DNA from: JBBIVB01 sp964567515
Lineage (GTDB): Bacteria > Patescibacteriota > Patescibacteriia > Veblenbacterales > UBA10138
Direction: 5' to 3'
Assembly (NCBI GenBank): GCA_964567515.1
Contig: CAZMMW010000020.1
Span: 1-14,199 of the forward strand
Length of the DNA: 14,199 nt
The notes under the pieces are model-generated. The model had not been told where the DNA came from. It ran no database searches and saw only the letters and a program-made list of their open reading frames with translations. The translations under genes were made by a program, and so were the position numbers. Shown piece after piece: positions 6,572-12,754 of the stretch (its first letter is position 1; every line of letters begins with the position of its first letter).

Positions 6572-7579
6572 ATGTTCAATAGAAAAATCGGTATTGATTT
6601 AGGAACAACCTATACTTTGGTGCATTTGCCAGGTAGGGGCATTGTCATTAATGAACCGTCGGTAGTGGCTATTTCTGTGGCAGATAATAAAATTTTGGCA
6701 GTCGGGGATGAAGCGCGGGAAATGTTGGGTCGCACACCAGATACTATTGTAGCCTCGCGACCTTTAAAAGAAGGCGTCATTGCAGATTACCGAACCACTG
6801 AAGCTATGTTGCGTTATTTTATTAGCAAAGCTATTGGTGGTTTTAGATTATTCAAACCAGAGGTGATGATTGCAGTACCAGCTGGTATTACTTCAACTGA
6901 ACGTCGTGCGGTTATTGATGCTACAATTGCTGCTGGTGCCAAAGCTGCTTACATTATTAAAGAGCCAATCGCCGCTGCTATCGGTGCCAATATTCCCATT
7001 GGTTCAGCGTCTGGTCATATGATTGTGGATATGGGCGGCGGTACCAGTGAAGTGGCGGTTATTTCTTTGGGTGGTATTGTGGCTAATACTTCAGTAAGAA
7101 TTGGCGGTACTAAAATTGATTACGCTATTATGGATTTTATTAAAAAGAAATTTGGTTTGGCTATTGGCGAACGTACGGCTGAAGAAGCTAAGATTAAGAT
7201 TGGCTCGGCTATGTATATGGATGATAAATTAGCTATGGAGATTAGGGGTCGAGATTTGGTTACTGGTTTACCTAAGACCGTCACTATTACTTCAGATGAT
7301 ATTACAGATGCTATCCAAAATCAGTTAGAAGGCATAATTCAAGCCTTAAAATCAGTTTTACAAGTAACGCCACCCGAATTATCAGCTGACGTGATAGATA
7401 AAGGAATGATTTTAGCTGGTGGCACTTCGCAATTACGGAATATTGATAGATTGTTTAGCCAAGTTACTGGTGTGGCGGCTTATGTAGCAGACGAACCAAT
7501 GTTGTGTGTGGCCAAAGGCACAGCTATTGCTTTGGATAATTTGGAATCGTATAAACGCAGTATTTTATCCGTGCGTTAA
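6572..7579 (+). CDS. mreB: Rod shape-determining protein MreB (bacterial actin)
   Basis: A 335-residue actin-fold ATPase that forms membrane-associated filaments guiding lateral cell-wall synthesis. Nucleotide-binding motifs are all present: phosphate 1 IGIDLGTT (6-13), connect 1 region VPAGITSTERRAV (102-114), EPIAAAIG (131-138), phosphate 2 DMGGGTS (153-159), GERTAEEAKIKIG (199-211) and the adenosine motif LAGGTSQL (281-288). Length is normal for the family. No extended N-terminal amphipathic helix is seen; MFNRKIG starts directly into the first strand. mreC and mreD are not adjacent; a GT4 gene follows after 2 nt, so the two are probably co-transcribed. The ATG has no Shine-Dalgarno sequence and may be read from a near-leaderless transcript. 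Confidence 0.96.
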   Translation: MFNRKIGIDLGTTYTLVHLPGRGIVINEPSVVAISVADNKILAVGDEAREMLGRTPDTIVASRPLKEGVIADYRTTEAMLRYFISKAIGGFRLFKPEVMIAVPAGITSTERRAVIDATIAAGAKAAYIIKEPIAAAIGANIPIGSASGHMIVDMGGGTSEVAVISLGGIVANTSVRIGGTKIDYAIMDFIKKKFGLAIGERTAEEAKIKIGSAMYMDDKLAMEIRGRDLVTGLPKTVTITSDDITDAIQNQLEGIIQALKSVLQVTPPELSADVIDKGMILAGGTSQLRNIDRLFSQVTGVAAYVADEPMLCVAKGTAIALDNLESYKRSILSVR

Positions 7580-7581
7580 TT

Positions 7582-8673
7582 ATGAAATTGGCTATTGATG
7601 CTTCGCGATTGGAACCTACCGCCAAAACTGGTGTGGAGTACTATAGTTATTGGTTAATAAAAGAATTGATAAAAGTTATACCAATTGAAGTTGAAGTTAT
7701 TTTATATTCTCGTCGCGAGATTAGTGGCATCTTAGAAAAATTACCTACTAATTGGCAAGTTAAAGTGTTGACTTGGCCGCCAAAGTTTTTATGGAGCCAG
7801 TTACGTTTAGCTTGGCAAGTAAATCATGATAGGCCAGACGTACTATTTATTCCTTCCCATATTTTACCGTTTTTAATCAAAGCACCGACAGTAGTTACTA
7901 TTCATGATATTAGTTGGAGGTTTTCTCCGAAATCTTATAGTGTCCAGAGCCGTTGGTACTTACGATTTACCACTTGGTGGACCGCTCGACGCGCTAAAGC
8001 TGTTCTTGCCGTGTCACAATATACTAAAGATAATCTAGAGCAATATTATCCTCGTTTGGTAAATAAAGTTTTTGTTACTCCTTTGGGTCCAACCTTACCA
8101 GAATTTCAGGGACAGTCCATCAAAGAAGATTATTTTTTGGTTATAGGCAGAGTTGAAACCAAAAAGAATCTATCTATGTTGTTTAGGGCTTATGCTGATT
8201 TTGTCAGTCAGAATAAAGATGGTAAGATAGAATTATATTTAACTGGATCTATGGGTAGAGGAGCAGAAAAGTTGCTGGCTGAGGTGAAGCAATTACAGTT
8301 AACGGATCAAGTTAAATTATTCGGTTGGTTGGATGAACAGCAATTGGCCAAGTATTTAGCAGGCACCAAAGCGCTATTATTTCCTGGAAATTTAGAAGGC
8401 TTTGGTTTGCCGGTTTTAGATGCATGGGCTGCGGGCGTGCCAGTAGTAGCTGCGCGCGCCGGGGCTTTGCCAGAAGTCCTTGGCGAGGCTGGTGTATTAT
8501 TAGATCCACAAGAGATGAAAGTTTGGGCTCAAACTATGCGGATTATTTTAGATAATAACGAATTACGAAATAAATTAATTTCTTTAGGCAAAGCAAGATT
8601 ACAAGAGTTTGGTTGGCGTAAAACCGCTCAAATCACTTGGCAGGTGTTGAAAAAATTAGAAACTAGAAGATAG
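7582..8673 (+). CDS. Family 4 glycosyltransferase (GT-B fold)
   Basis: A 363-residue GT-B transferase using a nucleotide-sugar donor, probably in envelope glycan or glycolipid synthesis. The N-terminal acceptor domain starts MKLAIDASRL and has a TGVEYYSY Gly-turn (16-23), PSHILPF (91-97) and TIHD (106-109). The C-terminal donor domain has IGRVETKKNL (188-197), LTGSMGRG (220-227), LFGWL (246-250) and the sugar-nucleotide motif NLEGFGLPVLDAWAAGVPVV (270-289). The EX7E motif reads E272 to D280, so the second Glu is replaced by Asp. The mannosyltransferase-like pattern is general and the donor is not deducible. It follows mreB by 2 nt without its own ribosome site, so translation is probably coupled. 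A MITE-like element lies just downstream. Confidence 0.92.
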   Translation: MKLAIDASRLEPTAKTGVEYYSYWLIKELIKVIPIEVEVILYSRREISGILEKLPTNWQVKVLTWPPKFLWSQLRLAWQVNHDRPDVLFIPSHILPFLIKAPTVVTIHDISWRFSPKSYSVQSRWYLRFTTWWTARRAKAVLAVSQYTKDNLEQYYPRLVNKVFVTPLGPTLPEFQGQSIKEDYFLVIGRVETKKNLSMLFRAYADFVSQNKDGKIELYLTGSMGRGAEKLLAEVKQLQLTDQVKLFGWLDEQQLAKYLAGTKALLFPGNLEGFGLPVLDAWAAGVPVVAARAGALPEVLGEAGVLLDPQEMKVWAQTMRIILDNNELRNKLISLGKARLQEFGWRKTAQITWQVLKKLETRR

Positions 8674-8714
8674 AATATAGAAGTTAGGATTGGAGAAGTT
8701 ATTATATTCCATGT

Positions 8715-8828
8715 TGTCATTCCCGACCTGCCTGCCCAGTAGTGTCCGCCCAAGGCGGACTACTATCTGGGATCGTGAATCCAGAATAATATAATTTTTT
8801 CCAGATTTCCACTTTCGTGGGAATGACA
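8715..8828. repeat. MITE/REP-like element with terminal inverted repeats
   Basis: This 114-bp intergenic segment is bounded by TGTCATTCCC (8715-8724) and its exact complement GGGAATGACA (8819-8828). It contains a strong hairpin at 8735-8771: CCCAG pairs with CTGGG, TAGT with ACTA, and GTCCGCC (8744-8750) with GGCGGAC (8754-8760), closed by a CAA loop. The compact form, the 'gtcattccc' ends and an internal 'gaatccag' word are typical of dispersed non-coding repeats in many bacterial genomes. It is much more GC-rich in the hairpin than the neighbouring genes. A TATAAT at 8790-8795 could give a -10 for the gene at 8845, but no good -35 stands before it. Confidence 0.75.
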
Positions 8829-8844
8829 GATTAAGCAAAAAATT

Positions 8845-9783
8845 ATGCCAGATTCAATAATAGGACATGAGTTAGCAAAAAAATATCTTCAACTGTCAGT
8901 GGTGCAGAAGAATATAGCGCACGCTTATTTATTTACTGGGCCTGCTGATGTTGGTAAAACAACCTTAGTTAAGTTTTTTATCCAACTACTTAATGATTTA
9001 CCACCGGGTACTAATTATGAGTCACTGGTCGATGTCTTGTGGGTAGTCAGAGCAGCCGACAAAAAAGAAATAACTATTAATCAAATTAGACAAGCTATAG
9101 ATTTTTTACATCTTGATTCCTGGGTTAAACATTATCGCGTAGTAGTTATCAAAAAAGCGGAGCTAATGAATGAGGAATCCTCCAATGCTTTGCTAAAAAC
9201 TTTGGAAGAGCCTTTGGGTAAAGGAATTCTGTTATTAATCACTGAACAGGCAAAAAATCTATTACCTACTATAGTTTCTCGCTGTCAATTGATAAATTTA
9301 AGTCCTGTGCCAATAGCTGAACTACGCTCTTGGCTTAAAAGTTTAAAAGTGCCAGCGTCACAAATTGAAGAATTAGTTCATTTGGCCCAAGGTCTGCCAG
9401 GACAAGCTAAATTGGCCTGGCAAAACAAGGAACAGTGGCAAGCCAGATTAGCTCAAGCCAAAACTTGGTTACATTTTTTAGCCAAACCTTCTATTATTGA
9501 TAATAAACAAGCGATTAATCTAGAATCTTTGACTTTGGACAAAGCCGCTGGTTTATTAGCCATCTTTTTGGAAGTAGCTCGAGATCTGATATTATATAAA
9601 TATGGCCTAAAAGAACAGATCAAATATTATGCTTTAAAAGACGATTTAGAAGAAGTAGCCAAGCAAAAATCAGAAGTAGAGTTGGTTGCATTGATTAAGT
9701 TATTAAATCGAGCTATTAAAAAGATTAAAGCCAATGCTAATATTAAATTAACTTTTGAATGGTTATTTGTTAATTTACCTTAA
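8845..9783 (+). CDS. holB: DNA polymerase III clamp-loader subunit delta'-like AAA+ ATPase
   Basis: A 312-residue AAA+ protein of the delta'/gamma-tau clade, which helps open and load the sliding clamp on primed DNA. It begins with the IIGHELAKKYL element (5-15) and HAYLFTG (26-32), then Walker A GPADVGKTT (32-40), a sensor/Walker B-like region with VVVIKKAELMNEE (99-111; the usual acidic DE is KK), NALLKTLEEP (114-123) and the SRC motif (145-147) whose Arg acts as a finger towards the neighbouring subunit. The C-terminal part (about 160-312) is the helical collar. The zinc module of four Cys usual in this clade is missing: Cys147 is the only cysteine. The length suits delta', not the longer tau. 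It starts a three-gene run, with the next gene 6 nt away. Confidence 0.85.
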   Translation: MPDSIIGHELAKKYLQLSVVQKNIAHAYLFTGPADVGKTTLVKFFIQLLNDLPPGTNYESLVDVLWVVRAADKKEITINQIRQAIDFLHLDSWVKHYRVVVIKKAELMNEESSNALLKTLEEPLGKGILLLITEQAKNLLPTIVSRCQLINLSPVPIAELRSWLKSLKVPASQIEELVHLAQGLPGQAKLAWQNKEQWQARLAQAKTWLHFLAKPSIIDNKQAINLESLTLDKAAGLLAIFLEVARDLILYKYGLKEQIKYYALKDDLEEVAKQKSEVELVALIKLLNRAIKKIKANANIKLTFEWLFVNLP

Positions 9784-9789
9784 GAGTTT

Positions 9790-10818
9790 ATGAGAAAAAT
9801 ATTATTTATTATTCCCTTAGTATTATTGTTATCTGGTTGTAGTTGTGGCGTGAATTTATCCAAAACACCAGCTGATGGCGGTGTTTTTCGTTCTGCCGAT
9901 GCTGGCGCCACTTGGCAGCATAAAGTGTTTGTGACGCGGGAGAAAAACAGAGACATTACTATAGATGGAATTAATGTTCATCGTTTGATTTTTTCTCCTT
10001 TAAGCAGTAAATCCATTTATCTTTTTTCAGCCGGCAATGGTCTTTATTTAACTGATGATGAAGGAGAGAACTGGCGTCCTTATTATAAAGGTTCGATCAC
10101 AAGTGTAGCTTTATATCCCAGCAAAAAAGACGTCGTCTACATTACAGCCAGTAATCGATTGTTTAAAACCGAAGATGGCGGTCAGGCTTGGCAGACCTTG
10201 TATACTGAAGCCACGCCAGAAACTCGTTTAAATGACGTGCTCTTAGATATTGAATCACCGAATATAGTTTATGTAATTACTAGTAAGGGTACCGTGCTGA
10301 AAAGTATAGATGCCGGTGTGAGTTGGCAGGCAATTTATCGTTTTAATAAAGAAGTATCTAGAATATGGCAAGACCAAGCGGGGGTTTTGTATGTAGCTAT
10401 GCCGTCCCAGGCTTTATGGCGCAGTACCGACGGAGGTGCGACCTGGACAGATTTATTGCCTAATATTAAAAAAGTAACAAATAAACCAGGGGCTTTTCGG
10501 CAATTTAGTTTTATACCAGGGGAGGCCGATGGGTTCATTTATGTTACTCAAGTAGGTATGTTTAAAACTACCGATGGCGGTCAGACTTGGTCTATGATTA
10601 ATTTAGTAACACCGCCTAGCGCCGTGGGAATTAATACTTTGGCTATTAATCCTCAAAACAATAAAGAGATATTCTATGCTATTAATTATTTGATCTATTA
10701 TTCTGACGATGGCGGTCAGACTTGGATAACTAGAGTTATTCCTTCTAAGAAATCCGCTGCCGCTTTGGCTATTAAACCAGAAGATCCTAAAGTTATGTAT
10801 TTAGGAGTAAGTAAGTAA
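9790..10818 (+). CDS. Lipoprotein with seven Asp-box repeats (Ycf48/BNR-like beta-propeller)
   Basis: A 342-residue exported lipoprotein. Residues 1-17 form a signal peptide: MRK, a hydrophobic core, and lipobox LSGC with Cys17 as the lipidated residue. Seven Asp-box motifs (S/T-x-D-x-G-x-x-W) end at Trp42, 95, 134, 179, 219, 267 and 312, spaced 39-53 residues, which predicts one motif per blade of a seven-bladed propeller. Such folds occur in Ycf48/HCF136 assembly factors, sialidases and sortilin-like proteins. The catalytic Arg triad and Tyr of sialidases cannot be recognised, so a binding or assembly scaffold role is more likely. The membrane-anchored propeller should face outside the cell. 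It lies 6 nt after holB and 11 nt before frr, an unexpected place for a surface protein. No ligand can be inferred. Confidence 0.85.
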   Translation: MRKILFIIPLVLLLSGCSCGVNLSKTPADGGVFRSADAGATWQHKVFVTREKNRDITIDGINVHRLIFSPLSSKSIYLFSAGNGLYLTDDEGENWRPYYKGSITSVALYPSKKDVVYITASNRLFKTEDGGQAWQTLYTEATPETRLNDVLLDIESPNIVYVITSKGTVLKSIDAGVSWQAIYRFNKEVSRIWQDQAGVLYVAMPSQALWRSTDGGATWTDLLPNIKKVTNKPGAFRQFSFIPGEADGFIYVTQVGMFKTTDGGQTWSMINLVTPPSAVGINTLAINPQNNKEIFYAINYLIYYSDDGGQTWITRVIPSKKSAAALAIKPEDPKVMYLGVSK

Positions 10819-10829
10819 ATTTTAAATTT

Positions 10830-11384
10830 ATGAACCAATTACCAAGTATAAACCAAGAACGTTTTAATAAAACCATTGAACACCTCAAAACAGAATTGGG
10901 CACTTTGCGTACTGGTCGCGCTAGTCCAAGTTTGGTGGAAAATATTCAAGTTGAGGCTTATGATACCAAGACTAAGTTAATAGAGTTGGCTTCTATCACT
11001 ACACCAGAAACCAGACAAATTTTAATTCAGCCCTGGGACAAAAGTATTATTAAGGAAATTAGTCAAGCTATTGCCAGCTCTTCATTAGGTTTAACACCTC
11101 AGGTAGACGGTCAAGTAATTAGGGTAAATTTACCGCAATTAACTGAGGAACGCCGCAAGGAGTTAATAAAGTTAATGAATGGTATTTTAGAAAACGCCAG
11201 AGTACAAGTGAGAAACATTAGGGAAGATGTAAATAAAGGTTTAAGAAACCAGGAAAAAGAAGGTAAAATTTCTGAGGATCAATTATTTGCTGCTCAAAAA
11301 GAATTGCAAAAAATTGTGGATGGTTTTAATGAGCAAATTAAGAAATTAGGGGAAATAAAAGAAAAAGAAATTATGACGATTTAG
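10830..11384 (+). CDS. frr: Ribosome recycling factor
   Basis: 184 residues, the normal length. With EF-G it splits post-termination ribosomes. The family pattern is clear: helix 1 with LRTGRASPSL (26-35), the beta domain with VEAYDTKTKL (41-50) in place of the usual YG-x-PxPL, LASITTPETR (53-62), SSLGLTPQVDGQVIRV (84-99), LPQLTEERRKEL (101-112) and the helix with VRNIRED (127-133). The start ATG has no Shine-Dalgarno sequence (AT-only leader). It is separated by 11 nt from the lipoprotein gene, so it is probably read through from holB. pyrH, which usually precedes frr, is not here. rseP lies downstream, as in the classic frr-uppS-cdsA-dxr-rseP order, but the three genes between are missing. 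Confidence 0.97.
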   Translation: MNQLPSINQERFNKTIEHLKTELGTLRTGRASPSLVENIQVEAYDTKTKLIELASITTPETRQILIQPWDKSIIKEISQAIASSSLGLTPQVDGQVIRVNLPQLTEERRKELIKLMNGILENARVQVRNIREDVNKGLRNQEKEGKISEDQLFAAQKELQKIVDGFNEQIKKLGEIKEKEIMTI

Positions 11385-11442
11385 ATGTTATGGTGTTAAA
11401 TTTATTAGAAGTTATAAGGTTATTTATTTTCATCATAACAAG

Positions 11443-11448
11443 TATAAT
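11443..11448 (+). promoter_or_regulatory. Candidate -10 element for rseP
   Basis: A perfect TATAAT lies 25 nt before the ATG at 11474 in the 89-nt gap after frr. The segment about 17 nt upstream (TTATTT, 11420-11425) is a poor -35. A 9-bp inverted repeat, AAGTTATAA (11409-11417) with TTATAACTT (11460-11468), brackets the site. It is AT-only, so it could be chance or a weak operator. Confidence 0.35.
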
Positions 11449-11473
11449 ACCTACAATATTTATAACTTAAACT

Positions 11474-12583
11474 ATGTTTATTACTATCATTGTTTTTATC
11501 GCTCTTTTGGCTTTATTAGTGTTAGCTCACGAATTAGGTCATTTTGTTACAGCGCGACTTTTTGGCGTTAAGGTAGAGGAATTTGGTTTTGGTTTTCCGC
11601 CACGGATGTTCAGTAAGGAGAAAAACGGTACGCGCTATTCTATAAATTGGCTACCTTTGGGTGGTTTTGTAAAATTAAAAGGCGAGTCGGGTGAAAGTCA
11701 TGATTCAGATAGTTTTACTGCCCAACCGCCTTGGCGACGTGCCATTATTTTATCAGCCGGCGTAGCCATGAATGTGGTTCTATGTTTTGTTTTATTATCC
11801 ATAGGTTTTACTGCCGGTCTACCGACCACGGTAGATGAAAATAATACTAATAATGCCAAAGATATCAAAATTCAGATTTTTAGTATTTTACCAGATTCAC
11901 CAGCGGCTAAAGCCGGTATGCAACCAGGCGACGCCGTGTCCACGATAGATGGAAATACTTTTGTTGCTCTGTCAGCTATGCAAGATTTTATCGCTGATCA
12001 TAAAGATATTCCCATGCAGGTGCGCTTACTTCGCGGTAAAGAGATAATTGAAGCAACAGTAACTCCTATTATTTTAGAACAAGCTGGTAACCGGGCGGTA
12101 ATGGGTGTTTCTTTAATACAAACCGGCGTCGTGTCATATCCCTTACACCAATCTTTATGGCTGGGTATTAAAGCTACTGGTATGTTGCTTTACGAAACAG
12201 TCAATGGTTTTGTAACGGTTATTAGAAATTTAATAGTTACACGTCAGGCTGGAGTTGAAATAGCCGGGCCGGTTGGTATTGCTGTCTTAACTGGACAAGT
12301 GGTGGATTTGGGTTGGATTTATGTCTTGCAATTTGCCGCGCTACTATCGGTGAATTTAGCAATTATTAATATTTTACCTATTCCAGCTTTGGATGGCGGT
12401 CGTTTATTATTTGTCGTTATTGAAAAAATTCGACGTAGACCAAATAATGAAAAAGTGGAAGCTATAGTGCACCAGATTGGTTTTATGTTTTTAATGTTAT
12501 TAGTGGTTTTGGTGACTTATCAAGATTTGTTGAAATTTGGTAATTCCATTTGGGGGGCTGTTAGTAAGTTATGGAATTTTTAA
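11474..12583 (+). CDS. rseP: RseP-type site-2 protease (M50 RIP metalloprotease)
   Basis: A 369-residue intramembrane zinc protease that cleaves membrane-bound substrates such as anti-sigma factors or leftover signal peptides. The first membrane helix holds HELGH (19-23, two zinc His and catalytic Glu). Next come GFGFPPR (38-44), the LPLGGFVKLKG membrane-associated segment (60-70), helix 2 (about 90-115), one PDZ domain (about 130-200; SPAAKAGMQPGD at 142-153), AGPVGIA (264-270), and the third zinc ligand Asp307 in NILPIPALDGGRL (299-311). A last helix lies near 334-350. With a single PDZ it is like Bacillus RasP or cyanobacterial forms, not the two-PDZ E. coli enzyme. No anti-sigma factor gene is nearby. 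The start has no Shine-Dalgarno sequence; a TATAAT lies upstream. Confidence 0.95.
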   Translation: MFITIIVFIALLALLVLAHELGHFVTARLFGVKVEEFGFGFPPRMFSKEKNGTRYSINWLPLGGFVKLKGESGESHDSDSFTAQPPWRRAIILSAGVAMNVVLCFVLLSIGFTAGLPTTVDENNTNNAKDIKIQIFSILPDSPAAKAGMQPGDAVSTIDGNTFVALSAMQDFIADHKDIPMQVRLLRGKEIIEATVTPIILEQAGNRAVMGVSLIQTGVVSYPLHQSLWLGIKATGMLLYETVNGFVTVIRNLIVTRQAGVEIAGPVGIAVLTGQVVDLGWIYVLQFAALLSVNLAIINILPIPALDGGRLLFVVIEKIRRRPNNEKVEAIVHQIGFMFLMLLVVLVTYQDLLKFGNSIWGAVSKLWNF

Positions 12584-12590
12584 TTGTAGA

Positions 12591-12700
12591 GTGTCATCCC
12601 GGACTTGATCCGGGATCTAGAATACTTGCTATTTATCATTCCCACTTACCATTTGTCATTTCCACCTTCGTCCGTCATTCCCCCTGCTATAGGCGGGGGA
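12591..12700. repeat. Cluster of degenerate 'gtcattcc' repeat units with two hairpins
   Basis: Downstream of rseP the gap holds a hairpin ATCCCGGA-CTTGA-TCCGGGAT (12596-12616, 8 bp stem). Three further variants of the same unit follow: ATCATTCCCAC (from 12635), GTCATTTCCAC (from 12655) and GTCATTCCCCC (from 12674). A second hairpin, TCCCCC (12679-12684) with GGGGGA (12695-12700), closes the cluster. The units match the ends of the element at 8715-8828, so they are probably remains of one or more such elements. They may also act as a transcript end for rseP, but no U-tract follows either GC-rich stem directly. Confidence 0.6.
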
Positions 12701-12754
12701 GTATAGAAATAAAAAACATGGTTTTTGTTTTTATTTGACAGCTCACCACAAATT

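Noticed and set aside
8735..8771. CRISPR repeat or tRNA in the GC-rich hairpin
   Set aside because: It is a single palindrome without regular spacers, and no tRNA cloverleaf or T-loop signature is present.
8656..8838. Open frame of 60 codons on the - strand over the intergenic repeat
   Set aside because: It is made almost wholly of the palindromic element at 8715-8828, has no ribosome site and its product has no recognisable features.
9790..10818. Sialidase (neuraminidase) activity for the Asp-box protein
   Set aside because: Asp boxes are structural; the catalytic Arg triad and Tyr/Glu pair could not be recognised.
12707..12736. Rho-independent terminator after rseP
   Set aside because: The stem is AT-only (AAAAAC with GTTTTT around ATG), and the nearby GC-rich hairpin ending at 12700 is not followed directly by a T-run.
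12735..12740. Perfect TTGACA as a -35 box for copy C
   Set aside because: No -10 lies 16-18 nt downstream; that position falls within the coding start at 12755.
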